A stretch of 64,000 nucleotides of DNA, taken from Glandiceps talaboti (lineage: Eukaryota; Hemichordata; Enteropneusta; Spengelidae). The DNA is taken from assembly GCF_964340395.1 (NCBI RefSeq), contig NC_135549.1, forward strand, positions 33,771,832-33,835,831, written 5' to 3'. Position numbers and translations under genes: made by a program. Under the pieces are notes generated by a model that saw nothing but the letters and a program-made list of their open reading frames with translations, made no database searches and had not been told where the DNA came from. This document shows positions 1 to 58,800 of this stretch, piece by piece; positions within the stretch are counted from its first letter, which is position 1; every line of letters starts with the position of its first letter.

Positions 1-309
1 CTTGATCATTTTGTTACGGCTTCCTACACCGAGCGACCCACTACAATACAAGTTATCTGCCAATGCAGTTGTAAACAATTTACAAACCTAATATAACCAA
101 TATTCATACACCAATTTTACATTAGTCATTACTTATATTGTGACAATTAACAGAGATATCATAACTTGTAACGTGCCATTCCATTCATTTATGATATTTC
201 ACATATCTCAATAACTACTGCATCGATTCTAATGAAACTTACTGCACATCTTTTATATGGTAAAGACAAGAACGGATTAGATTAATTAAACATTAATTAG
301 TCATTTACT
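1..309. other. No gene seen
   Basis: AT-rich sequence. I looked for the missing upstream CLC exons here and up to 4461 and found none. Confidence 0.6.
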
Positions 310-1595
310 TAATGCTTTTTTTTTGCCCAACTGAACTTCTTATGTTCAGTAGTGCTATAGGCAAGGCAAAATGTTTGTCTGTCTGTGTGGATGTGTGGAT
401 CTAAAGTCAAAAACCACTAGACCGATTGCCATAATATTTAGTGGGTATATTACTTTGGATGTCTAGTTGGGAAAGTGTTCAAATCAAAATGATGTTACTG
501 CCGGTGTATGATTTGGGTTAAAAAGATGTGATTTTTGGTCAAGTCTTAAACTCCAAAACTATTGGGCAGATTGGTCTGACATTTAGTGGGAACATTGGGC
601 TGTTTAGATTAAGATGTATTCTTGACATGATGATCCCATCAGTAATATGGAAATTAGGGCTAAAAATGTGTCTTTTTGGTCAAAAATCAATAATTCCAAA
701 ACTACTGAGCAAATTCGGTAGCAGAATCCTTAGGGGGTTTTGTTCATGATGTGATGATCCCATCAGTGATATGCAAATTAGGTCAAATATCTATTTTTTG
801 CTCAAAAATCTGTAATTCCAAAATTACTTGCAGATTGCATTGAAATTTGGTGGAGCGTTCATAGGGGTGTTAAGAGTAAGTCTTGTTTATGACATGATGA
901 TTCCATAAGTGATATTTAAGTTAGGTTAGAAATGCGTCGTTTTGGTCAAAAATCTATAATTCCAAAACTAATAGCACACTGGGCTGAGATTTAATGGGGA
1001 TACCTATAGAGATGTGTACATGAAGATGAATTCACAACATGATGGTCGTATAGTTAATATGCAAATCAGGTCTAAAAATCTCAATTTTGGTCAAAAATGT
1101 TATATCTTGAATACTACACAATGAATGTGGCTGAAAGTCGTCTGGGATATTTCTGCATTCTGAAGTTAGTGTTCCAAACATTTTGAAACAATTGTCCCTA
1201 GCAACCATGGCCACTCCCTTAGCAATAGTGAAATTATGATGCATATTACAAAGATAACACCAGAGATTGGTAGGTAAGTGAGTAAAGAATAAAAAATGTA
1301 TTTAAATATACCTAGCAACATGTCCACGCCCATAGCAACAGCCAAATGATTAATCGATTGTTAATATTGCAACGATGAAAGTAGGGAAGGGTAGGCAAGT
1401 TAGTAAAGATTCCCAAAATATATGCAAATATGCCTAGCAAAAAGACCATGCCCGAAGCAACAGCCAAATACAGTTGTGCTACAATGCCATTGGTGCTATT
1501 GTTGTAATTGGGCCATATCTTTAAATTGCATACTTTAAATTCAATATAAGGCCAAATAAAAAAAGTTGTTTGGTTCCGGTTACCCGACCCCACCT
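310..1595 (+). mobile_element. Family A element, copy 1 (hairpin + microsatellite + two tandem cores)
   Basis: Begins with a hairpin (CAACTGAAC...GTTCAGTAGTGC, 326-352) and a short GTCTGTCTG. Then four to five ~140-bp core repeats (GGTCAAAAATCTATAATTCC, steps of ~122-145 bp from 537 to 1089), then two to three ~120-bp repeats with CCACGCCCATAGCAACAGCC, ending CAGTTGTGCTACAATGCCAT. Layout resembles pearl/Helentron-type non-autonomous elements; no coding capacity. Confidence 0.65.
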
Positions 1596-1929
1596 AGTTG
1601 TTCACGCCAACCCTAAATCTTTTTAAACGTATTCGAGAAAAACAACAATAAAATCGCGAAAATCGTGGTCTCGCAAGAAATAGTGGATGCGGAACTGACA
1701 TTAACTTGAAAAGACAATATAAAACTATTCCTCCAATCTGTAATGGCTTTACATCTGATGGGAAGAAATAAACAACACAGAGACCATTTGAAAAACAATG
1801 GAAAACCTGAACTAGACACTCACACATGAAAAAAATATATAATAAAATTTTAAAAAATCTACCTACATCACCTATTTTAAAATAGAATGTAATCGGAACC
1901 ATGCATTTTTTTATGCCTGATTGGTACAT

Positions 1930-3080
1930 ACTTTAACCATAACAAATAACACACATCCTATACAAATTGTTGATGTAGCTTACAGTTAGAATGAGTAATT
2001 TGTATAATTAATGATTTCAGTAATTAAGCTATATTTTAAGAATGAATGCTTCAAATGTCATACACTTTAAAAACATCAACCATAAGAAAACACACATACC
2101 CGTTAAAGCTTGTTAGCATATTCTTTCAGTTTTAGAGAGTAAGTTCCATAATTAAGAATGCACACTTCAAATTCTATATAATTTGGCACAAACATCAACC
2201 ATAACAAAGCACACATATCCGATAAAGCCTGTTATAGATTTTAAGTTTAATAACTAATTTGAATAGTTAATGATTTTCTGCAATTAAGCTATATCTTACG
2301 AATGCACGCTTCAAATTGAATATCATTTGGTACATACTTTAAACAAAGCAAAGGGCACATGTCCTGAAAGGCTTGTTGATGTATCTTTTAGTTTAAAAGA
2401 GTAATTTGCATAATTAAGGACTTTCAGTTATTAAGCTGTATATGAAGAGTGCAAGTGCCAAGTTCTCTATAATTTGGTACATACATTTATGATACCAGGG
2501 TGCACATGCCTCATAAAGTTGCCTCATTATTGATGTAACACTTAGTTTTAATGAGTAATTTGTATATTTAACGAGTTTCAGTAATTAGGCTATATTTTAG
2601 GAATGCACACTGTAACCTCAACATAATTTGGTGCATACATTAATGATAGCAACAGCCATGTGCCATATGAAGTTTACTAATGTAGCTTTTAATTTCAATG
2701 ATTCTTTTGTATAATTAATGACAGTAATTAGGCCACATCTTAAGAATGCATGTTTCAAATTCACATCAAGCATAACAAAATGTACAGCTTATAAAGCTGT
2801 TTGATGTAGCTTGTAGGTTTAATGATAAATTTGCATAATGAATGATAATTAGTGATGAGCCTATATATTCAAAATGTACTCTACTCTTCAAATTTGGTAC
2901 ATACTTCAAACATAACTAATCGCAAATGTTCTGTTGCATTCCAATAATTATTGTGTGTCTTAACGAAAAGACTTTGGCCTTACAGAAGGCATTCAGTTTA
3001 AATCTGATTGGAAGCACTTTTGATTGGACAATACATTCGGATTGGGCAGAAACAACTTAATGTAAACTGAATGCCTTCTA
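1930..3080 (+). mobile_element. Family B element, copy 1 (~150-bp tandem core)
   Basis: Six to seven units of ~150 bp sharing AATTAAGCTATATYTTAAGAATG, CTTCAAATTC, TTTGGTACATAC and AATTTGCATAATTAATGA. Ends with GGCATTCAGTTTAAATCTGA and its inverse TAAACTGAATGCCTTCTA at 3063-3080. Confidence 0.65.
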
Positions 3081-3108
3081 TAAAGATGTTGTTCCTATGC
3101 TCTTTGTT

Positions 3109-3171
<63 letters not shown>
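3109..3171 (+). repeat. (ATC)n microsatellite
   Basis: About 21 perfect ATC units. Confidence 0.95.
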
Positions 3172-3172
<1 letters not shown>

Positions 3173-3179
3173 ACAACGT

Positions 3180-3747
3180 ATGCAGCGATGACATGACATT
3201 TGAAATGTGCATTGTTAAAATATATTACACGTCATATGACATTTGAAGCATATAATACGATGCCTAATTATCGAAAATACTAATTTTAAGCATGAAAGCA
3301 ATTCCTTCAAATTAAAAACTATTGAAATATGAAGGATGCTTTTTTTATAGCCTATATCTTTAAGAAAAAAAGCATTAGAAGAAAACTAATTATGCAATTG
3401 ACTCATTAAAATCAAAAGGTACAGCAATGACCATCATGGATAAGACACTTGAGTGTTGTCATTGCTAATGTTAATACATGTACCAAATTTTATGACATAA
3501 TTAAAGCAGGCATTCTTGAAATATTGTTTCATTACAGAAAATTATTAATTATGAAAATCATTAAGAAACCTACATCTGCAAGGTTTGCACGACAAGTACA
3601 CTTTGTTATCATTATGTGTATCAATTTACATGGCATTTGAAGTGTGCTTCCTTAGTATAATGCCTACTTACTAAAAGGAGAGACAGACAATGACAGACAA
3701 ACAAGACAAGGCAAGGCAATTCAAGACAAGACAAGCCCGGCCAAGAC

Positions 3748-3824
<77 letters not shown>

Positions 3825-4307
3825 AATATAAAATAACCTGCCCTTATTACTTAAGATCAAAACGCAACAATTTAAAAGTGTGTTATTGTACGCATAGAAA
3901 GTACCTGAACACCCTTGACCATGTAGTCACAAGAACATATTTAGCTTTGTAATTCTTTATTTTGCACATATTCTCTTTGAATTCATGGATTAGGTATATA
4001 AAATCATTTCACGCCTCATACGTTTGCATTATCATTTGTTCCATTTCCATATAGCGATACACGTCTTTCGACCATAGCCCCCAAATCGAAAAATCACTTA
4101 CGGTGATACGAACGAAGAAAAGGAGATATCGGGTATCAATTTCATCCACAATGTCTATATCAATTTTTTACGGGGAAAATTCGTTTGAAATCTGGGCAAA
4201 TAGGATAACGTGAATGACTGTAATACTGTATTTATTTATTACAATGACTTAAAATAAAAACAACAACACTATCCCGACTCCTACTCCCATCACCCACCCA
4301 CCCACTC
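3180..4307. other. Intergenic/intronic, no gene seen
   Basis: AT-rich with the (GACA)n tract; 4095-4135 (TACGGTGATACGAACGAAGA, GATATCGGGTA) recurs inverted near 11612-11650. Confidence 0.5.
3744..3824 (+). repeat. (GACA)n microsatellite
   Basis: About 20 GACA units following a degenerate AGACAAG tract; source of the CLSV-repeat minus ORF, which is not a gene. Confidence 0.95.
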
Positions 4308-4340
4308 ACCACCACCACCACCACCACCACCACCACTACC

Positions 4341-4372
<32 letters not shown>

Positions 4373-4383
4373 CAACAACAACA
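4308..4383 (+). repeat. (ACC)n then (AAC)n microsatellite
   Basis: ACC units switch to AAC units, 60-70 bp upstream of the first visible CLC exon. Confidence 0.9.
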
Positions 4384-4461
4384 CTTACAACCAATGATCA
4401 AAAGTGGGGTGATTTTCATAACCAGGTTTATGGTTTATTTTCGTTCGTCATTCCACTATAG

Positions 4462-50988
<46,527 letters not shown>

Positions 50989-51079
50989 TGACAAGATATA
51001 CGTACGTCAGTAAAATATACCTGGGATATGTGATTAAATGAAATAATTAATTTCCGATGACGTTACTTTAGCAAAATAT

Positions 51080-51788
51080 ACTGGCATTTGGTTGTTGCTA
51101 AGGGCGTGGTCATGGTTGCTAGTGCCAGTTCAAAATGTTTAGCACAAAATCTGCAGAATAACACTCCTAGAAACATCTCACGAAATTTCACTCATTGACC
51201 AAGTACTATTTGAGATGTTTTTGACCAAAATTCACATTTTACACCTAATTTGCATATCACTGATTAGATCATTATATGCTTCATATTTCTTCATCTACAC
51301 ACCCATTAAATTTCTGCTCAATCTGCCCAGTAATTTTTGAGTTTAAGCTTTTGACCAAAATTGACATTTTTTGACCAAAATCACACACTAAACTCCACTA
51401 AGAACGTTCCCATCATATTTCAACCAATCTGCTCGATAATTTTGGAATCATAGATTTTTGGCCAAAACGACACATCTTAGCCCTAATTTGCATATCATTG
51501 ATGATATCATCATCTCATGAATAATTCTTAATCTAAACTCCTCCAAGAATATTCCAACCAAATTTCAGTGTAATCTGCTTAGTAGTTTTGGAGTTTAAGT
51601 TTTTTGACCAAAAGTCACATTTTTTGACCCAGATCACACACATTTTAAGAGCATTTTGATTTGAACAATTTCCCAACTAGACACCCAAGGTAATATACCC
51701 ACCAAATATCAATCGGGCCACACACACACACACTTTTGGCATGTCTATAGCACTACTGAACCTTATCAGTTCAGTTGTGCTAAAAACC
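51080..51788 (-). mobile_element. Family A element, copy 4 (reverse)
   Basis: Reverse orientation: starts with the tail unit (TTGTTGCTAAGGGCGTGGTC), core repeats with TTTTGACCAAAATTCACAT, and ends with the hairpin CACTACTGAACCTTATCAGT...GTGCTAAAAA. Fills the gap between CLC and EMC3. Confidence 0.65.
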
Positions 51789-51798
51789 AATCAGATAT

Positions 51799-51981
51799 TT
51801 GAACTATTGGGTATACCACGATATGGCAGCCATGGATGATTTTATTAACCAGCTGGTTGCAGAAATGTCATTGGAAGAGCACTCAGGGTCTCTCCAGACT
51901 GTTGTCGACAAGATCTTGGATGAGCCCATCCCAGAAACAGTGAAGAGACTTGCACATTTGCATGCATCTTTGCATGTTTAG
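51799..51981 (+). CDS. Short ORF between CLC and EMC3
   Basis: Reads MAAMDDFINQLVAEMSLEE then SGSLQTVVDKILDEPIPETV, an acidic helical peptide ending in TAG. It lies just past a family A repeat. No recognised domain; may be an isolated exon or chance. Confidence 0.25.
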   Translation: MNYWVYHDMAAMDDFINQLVAEMSLEEHSGSLQTVVDKILDEPIPETVKRLAHLHASLHV

Positions 51982-52625
51982 CCTTTCTTCTCATACTGCT
52001 ATCTTTGCAGTAAATTAATTCTGGCATACAAGGCATAATGGGTATAAATCCATGGAAATGTGCACAACAAAATTTACACATATTCCTGGCTCCCTCAATC
52101 CTGGCTATGTACAAATCAATAGACATACATTAACTTTGGTTTAAATACAAAATTTGACATTCTACATGCAAATATACATACATGTACATGTTACATGTGT
52201 AGCATGTATTCTCATACCATCCTAGTGTGATGTTGTACACATTGCACAATACAAGGTGTGAAGTCTGCCAACTTTTTAAAGGCAATGTTTTTTCTCATCA
52301 CAGCTGCTTTTTTCCAAATTTTTAGATCAAACTGCAATTTGATGCATAGCATGAAGAGTTACACAAGTTTTAGAAATATTATAAAATAAAACTTTCACAT
52401 CTGTGTACATTCAATGCTACATATTTCCATACATCTACTAGTAGACGTTCTTTGTACTTTGAGTTCTTATGTGTATTTAATATTTTCATCACAGGATTTC
52501 ATCACTAACTAACTCTAGAAATTTAGTGAACTGTTGTGTTCAGCTACAAACAATCAAATAAATAACTGTATGCAATACACTAACTATAAAAATATTGATA
52601 ACATAAATCACGATGTTAAGTAATA

Positions 52626-52631
52626 TTTATT
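52626..52631 (-). promoter_or_regulatory. Candidate EMC3 polyadenylation signal
   Basis: AATAAA on the minus strand about 120 bp after the EMC3 stop codon. It is the closest canonical hexamer; usage is unproven. Confidence 0.4.
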
Positions 52632-52752
52632 TTCTTCTCTTGGTTATAACTTTCAATATAAACAAATCCATGTCAAATACAAATACTCAAACAATTAATC
52701 TCTAGAACAAAGTGCACTAGTACAAAATCATTCACTTGTGCCAATGAGATTA

Positions 52753-52872
52753 TTACACAAATTTGTCTTTCACATAGATGTCCTCAGGAGCAGGAGTGTT
52801 AGCAAGTAATTCCTCTTCTACATTTTGTAATGACCAGTCATGATCAGTGATTTGGAGGGCTTCCCATTCAGC
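52753..52872 (-). CDS. EMC3: EMC3 last exon with stop
   Basis: Minus-strand acceptor ATTCAG before 52872, stop TAA at 52753-52755. It reads [20 protein letters not shown] then [19 protein letters not shown]. This exon, not the long minisatellite ORF overlapping it in another frame, is the coding sequence here. Confidence 0.93.
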   Translation of the reverse strand, partial: AEWEALQITDHDWSLQNVEEELLANTPAPEDIYVKDKFV

Positions 52873-55800
52873 CTGAATATTAAACAGAATAATAGCAGTA
52901 AATCAGTAGATTCACACTTTGAGAGATGGTCACAATGATTAATAAAATTAAAAATGTCCAACTTTTCAATGATATATTCTTGAAAATATATAAGGGAAAG
53001 CACTATGCTGTCCAATGAATGATAAGAGAAAGAAGTGTGTGGTCCAATGGTATGATAGGAGAAAGAAGTGTGTGGTCCAATGGTATGATAGGAGAAAGAA
53101 GTGTGTGGTCCAATGGTATGATAAGAGAAAGAAGTGTGTGGTCCAATGGTATGATAGGAGAAAGAAGTGTGTGGTCCAATGGTTTGATAGGAGAAAGAAG
53201 TGTGTAGTCCAATGGTATGATAAGAGAAAGAAGTGTGTGGTCTAATGGTTTGATAGGAGAAAGAAGTGTGTGGTCCAATGGTATGATAGGAGAAAGAAGT
53301 GTGTGGTCCAATGGTATGATAGGAGAAAGAAGTGTGTGGTCCAATGGTATGATAGGAGAAAGAAGTGTGTGGTCCAATGGTATGATAGGAGAAAGAAGTG
53401 TGTGGTCCAATGGTTTGATAGGAGAAAGAAGTGTGTGGTCCAATGGTTTGATAGGAGAAAGAAGTGTGTGGTCCAATGGTTTGATAGGAGAAAGAAGTGT
53501 GTGGTCCAATGGTATGATAAGAGAAAGAAGTGTGTGGTCCAATGGTTTGATAGGAGAAAGAAGTGTGTGGTCCAATGGTATGATAGGAGAAAGAAGTGTG
53601 TGGTCCAATGGTTTGATAAGAGAAAGAAGTGTGTAGTCCAATGGTATGATAGGAGAAAGAAGTGTGTGGTCCAATGGTTTGATAGGAGAAAGAAGTGTGT
53701 GGTCCAATGGTATGATAGGAGAAAGAAGTGTGTAGTCCAATGGTTTGATAGGAGAAAGAAGTGTGTGGTCCAATGGTATGATAGGAGAAAGAAGTGTGTA
53801 GTCCAATGGTTTGATAGGAGAAAGAAGTGTGTAGTCCAATGGTTTGATAGGAGAAAGAAGTGTGTAGTCCAATGGTTTGATAAGAGAAAGAAGTGTGTAG
53901 TCCAATGGTATGATAAGAGAAAGAAGTGTGTAGTCCAATGGTTTGATAGGAGAAAGAAGTGTGTAGTCCAATGGTTTGATAAGAGAAAGAAGTGTGTAGT
54001 CCAATGGTATGATAGGGGAAAGAAGTGTGTGGTCCAATGGTTTGATCGGAGAAAGAAGTGTGTGGTCCAATGGTATGATAAGAGAAAGAAGTGTGTGGTC
54101 CAATGGTTTGATAGGAGAAAGAAGTGTGTGGTCCAATGGTATGATAGGAGAAAGAAGTGTGTGGTCCAATGGTTTGATAGGAGAAAGAAGTGTGTAGTCC
54201 AATGGTTTGATAGGAGAAAGAAGTGTGTAGTCCAATGGTTTGATAGGAGAAAGAAGTGTGTAGTCCAATAGTATGATAGGAGAAAGAAGTGTGTGGTCCA
54301 ATGGTTTGGTAGGAGAAAGAATTGTGTAGTCCAATGGTTTGATAGGAGAAAGAAGTGTGTGGTCCAATGGTATGATAAGAGAAAGAAGTGTGTGGTCCAA
54401 TGGTTTGATAAGAGAAAGAAGTGTGTAGTCCAATGGTTTGATAGGAGAAAGAAGTGTGTGGTCCAATGGTTTGATAGGAGAAAGAAGTGTGTAGTCCAAT
54501 GGTTTGATAGGAGAAAGAAGTGTGTGGTCCAATGGTTTGATAGGAGAAAGAAGTGTGTAGTCCAATGGTATGATAAGAGAAAGAAGTGTGTAGTCCAATG
54601 GTTTGATAGGAGAAAGAAGTGTGTTGTCCAATGGTTTGATAGGAGAAAGAAGTGTGTGGTCTAATGGTATGATAGGTGAAAGAAGTGTGTGGTCCAATGG
54701 TATGATAGGAGAAAGAAGTGTGTGGTCCAATGGTATGATAGGAGAAAGAAGTGTGTGGTCCAATGGTATGATAAGAGAAAGAAGTGTGTGGTCCAATGGT
54801 ATGATAAGAGAAAGAAGTGTGTGGTCCAATGGTATGATAGGAGAAAGAAGTGTGTAGTCCAATGGTTTCATACGAGAAAGAAGTGTGTAGTCCAATGGTA
54901 TGATAGGAGAAAGAAGTGTGTGGTCCAATGGTATGATAGGAGAAAGAAGTGTGTGGTCCAATGGTATGATAGGAGAAAGAAGTGTGTGGTCCAATGGTAT
55001 GATAGGAGAAAGAAGTGTGTGGTCCAATGGTATGATAGGAGAAAGAAGTGTGTGGTCCACTGTGGTATGATGTTGCTATCTTTACGATATATGCTACCAT
55101 TTGGCTGTTGATATGGGTGTGGTCATGTTGTTAGATATACTTGCATACATTTGTGTATGTTTTTGTTCACTTCTGTACGAATTCCTGATATTATATTCAC
55201 AATATATGTGATCATTTGGCTGTTGCTATGGGCGTAGTCTTGTTGCTAGGCACATTTGCATACATATTTTGAATGTTTATTCATTTGTTTTCCTATTCCT
55301 GTTGTTATCTTTGAAATATACGTGATTATTTGGCTGATCAAAAAAATTTTGACCAAAAATGAACATTCTGACACTTATTTGCATATCACTCATGGAATCA
55401 TTGTATGCTTAATATTTCTTTGTCCATACATCCCTAGATGAATTCCCATTAAATTTCAGCCCAATCTGCTCAGTAGTTTTGGAATTATAGTTTTTAACCA
55501 AAAAGACACATTTTTAGCCCTAATTTGCTTATTACTGATGGAATCATCATGTCATGAACAAATCTTACTTTACGCTCCCTTAAGAATGTTCCCACCAAAT
55601 TTCGCATCAATCTGCCAATTAGTTTCTGAGTTTAAGTTTTTTGACCAAAATCACATTTTTTGACCCAAAACCCACATCTCTGATGCAATCAATTTCATTT
55701 GAACAATTTCCCAACTAGACACCAGAAGTAACATGACCACTGAATATCAAAGCAATCGGTCCAGCATTTTTTGATTTTAAGTTGTTTACACACACACACA

Positions 55801-58800
55801 GACAGACAGACAGACAGACAGACAGACGCGGGGCGATGCCTATAGCACTACTGAACCTCTGTTCAGTTGTGCTAAAAAACCGTAACAACACCAATAGGGG
55901 CCTGGTCCAAAGCCATAGGCTTGGGCCTCTAATAAAATTAGAGTAAAACTACATATTTGCTTGTGATATCACCTGCAGCTGTGGAAAAGTCTCTCCCACT
56001 TATATCCATGTTGGCAATGTGGATGTATACAATGTACTTTTTCCTCTAGTGTGAAGAACGTTGCGTTGCTCTCAACTGTAATTTGAATATGGCAGAGCAT
56101 GTTCAGAATATCTGCAAGGCACCATATCTCCACCTCCACAAGATCTCTTCGATATGCCATTTTTATTCTTTTTCAGAGATTTCTTACACTACAGGCAACC
56201 CAGACTCTATCTGTCTATTTGTACTTTGTTGATTGGATTACTGCATTTGTCTTCGTTCTGGTTGTCGTTTTATTAACACGCTACATGTATACCGTGTTCA
56301 GAATGCAGCTGTACCTTATATACAGAGCCACAAGATCAGACCATACCAACTATTATTTCTACACTCTTTAAATTGGTTGAAGATTGTACAATACAAAATT
56401 TCCTCAGTCTGCTATAACTTGATGCAGGTGACTGGTCCCAATCTTCTCATTATCTTCATCTGTATGCTTTCCCAGACAACATTGGTCTTCTTCAGACACA
56501 CGTACATTGAAAATACCTTTTGTTACTAGGAAATTTGGGGTGCGATCCTTCTCTTACACTGGTCCCTCAATCTGGAACAATCTTTCCACAATTTCCTCAT
56601 CAGCATTCCAAGTCATCATTCTGCTGTGCTATTCAAACTCACCTCTTTCACTTAGAGCACTTTACTCTTTTCCATCTGACACTTTCCTTATTATTGTCAT
56701 TGCCATTATTCCAATTGTCCTACAGTTTGTAATTGGTCCTTTGTTAGCACTTGGAACTCTCCGGAGAACAGGTGCATTATGAATATAAATATTATTATTA
56801 TTATTATATGCTAGGGAAAAAGAATAGTGTGGATCACTGATATGATAGGAGAAAGAAGTGTGTGTGGTTCAATGGTATGTGTATTGTAGAAGAAAGCATT
56901 GCAGACATCATGATTTCACATTTTGAAGTTGACAGGTTAACAGGAAATGTGATTAATCTAACCTTAAATGCTTTTGAAGGATCCGGGGGCATAGCCATGG
57001 CAGAACCTGACATCTGTTCTTGCATAATACGGGCTTGGTCAGCAGCTAGAATAGCAAAACAAGAGGTGAATTATCACTAGATATTATAAAAAATACTGCC
57101 AATGGCTCTGTAGCACACCTGTAGTTGGCTGTTGCTATGGGAAGCAACATGTAACATTTAATTATTTCTGCAACCACAGATTTTGTAAAGATGTCAACAT
57201 GTTATGAGTAGTTGTTTTGTTCCCAACAAGATCAGTTTACAATTGCAATTTCAAATAGTGTAAAAATGGTGTTTGGATGATTTTGGGACAGGCAAATGTC
57301 TCATACTATTACATTAATTTTGTATTTTGAAGATCTTCACACAGAACTACATTGGACATTTTAATGTGTGTACACATTGATTTTCAGTGTTTCAGTGAGG
57401 GCCACATGTACATGTATTTTTACACTATCCCACCATACACATGTAGTGTTACAAAAAGTACAAAACCGTACTTACCATTATTTTCTCCAAGGATAAGAGT
57501 ATACATACTACGAAGTCCAAATACATTCAGGAAATACCAACTGGCAGAACTAACCCAAGACGCGTCAAGTGATGCCAATTCAATACCTCTTTGAAGCATA
57601 GGTTTGAATCGAATTGTTAGAGGAAATGGTACTTTTGCTGTAATGCGAATGAAAAAATTGTTTGAATATTGCATAATTGTCTAGATGTGACATACAAAAT
57701 GTACTGCTTATTCCCAGTGAATTACAGAGCTGGATGGGAAAATTGTACAAATCGCCTTTTTTAACTACATGTAGTTTGACAACATTGATTGTATTTTGTA
57801 GATAGATTTCATTCATAAAACTCCCATTAAAAATACCACCAATGGCGTTGTAGTACAACTGTACAGTTTTTAAAAATGTTAATCCGTATGCTAGTCCATG
57901 CTAACAATGAATAATTCAAATAATTAATTATTTCCACTTTATCTTAAGAATGCAAACTTCAAATTTCATAGAATTTGGTGCATATACCAACCATAACAAT
58001 GCGCACAAGTTTGTTGACATAGCCTTTTACTTTTAATGAGTAATTTGAATAATTAATGATCTTCAGTAATTAAGCTATATCTTTGGAATGCACGTTTCAA
58101 ATTCCATATAATTAGGCACATATGGGATGCAGTCTTATCAACAAGTTTAATGTACTTGAATGTATGGTCGCTAACTCAACCATAAAATTTGGGAAATTGG
58201 TATAAAACACGTTTTTGGTAAAAAAGCATGTGAAATTTAGTTTTATGATAAATATAATGGTTAACATTTGAAATTAAATGTAAAAATTGACAGACAAATA
58301 GTAAACTATTTATCATAAAATCAATAAGTACTGTCCCCTGATGTCAATAGTAAATACAAACAAATTTGCATATTTAATGGGAAAGGAGGATTTTTGGATT
58401 TCACTTTTGTGGTGCGGGGCTATTTTTATAAACATTTTGAGTTAAAAACATACATGAATGATTGTAATAAAATTAATGTAATACTATGTATGATTACCTA
58501 AAAGTGTTGCTAACTTGTGTTTTAATTAAATTACAATCATTATCATTCACATACAGATTAAAAAATGAAATTATTCTGTCCCCCCCCCCCCCCCCCCCCC
58601 CATTTTGAACTAAATCCCCCCAAATTTTACGCATGGGGGGACAATCCCCCTCTGTCCTGAAAACCTGGAGAAAACACTGGTCTAATAACACACCAAAAAT
58701 GTCACCAACCACACTAAATGTACATTTGTACATGTGTACTTACTTGTGATAAATCCAGAAAAAGTCCAATTAATCCATCCACCAATCATAATCATAGGTA

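Noticed and set aside
3621-3860. CLSV-repeat ORF
   Set aside because: Translation of (GACA)n.
1-4461. Upstream CLC exons (helices A-C)
   Set aside because: No segment ending in phase 1 with a CLC-like PQAVG pattern was seen; the region is mainly family A and B repeats.
53010-55059. CRISPR-like array
   Set aside because: Units are contiguous 33-bp tandem copies with no unique spacers, in an animal intron.
52818-55100. 760-codon minus-strand ORF of [11 protein letters not shown]-type repeats as a real protein
   Set aside because: It is the 33-bp minisatellite read in frame; other frames on both strands are equally open. The non-repeat end overlaps the true EMC3 last exon in a different frame.
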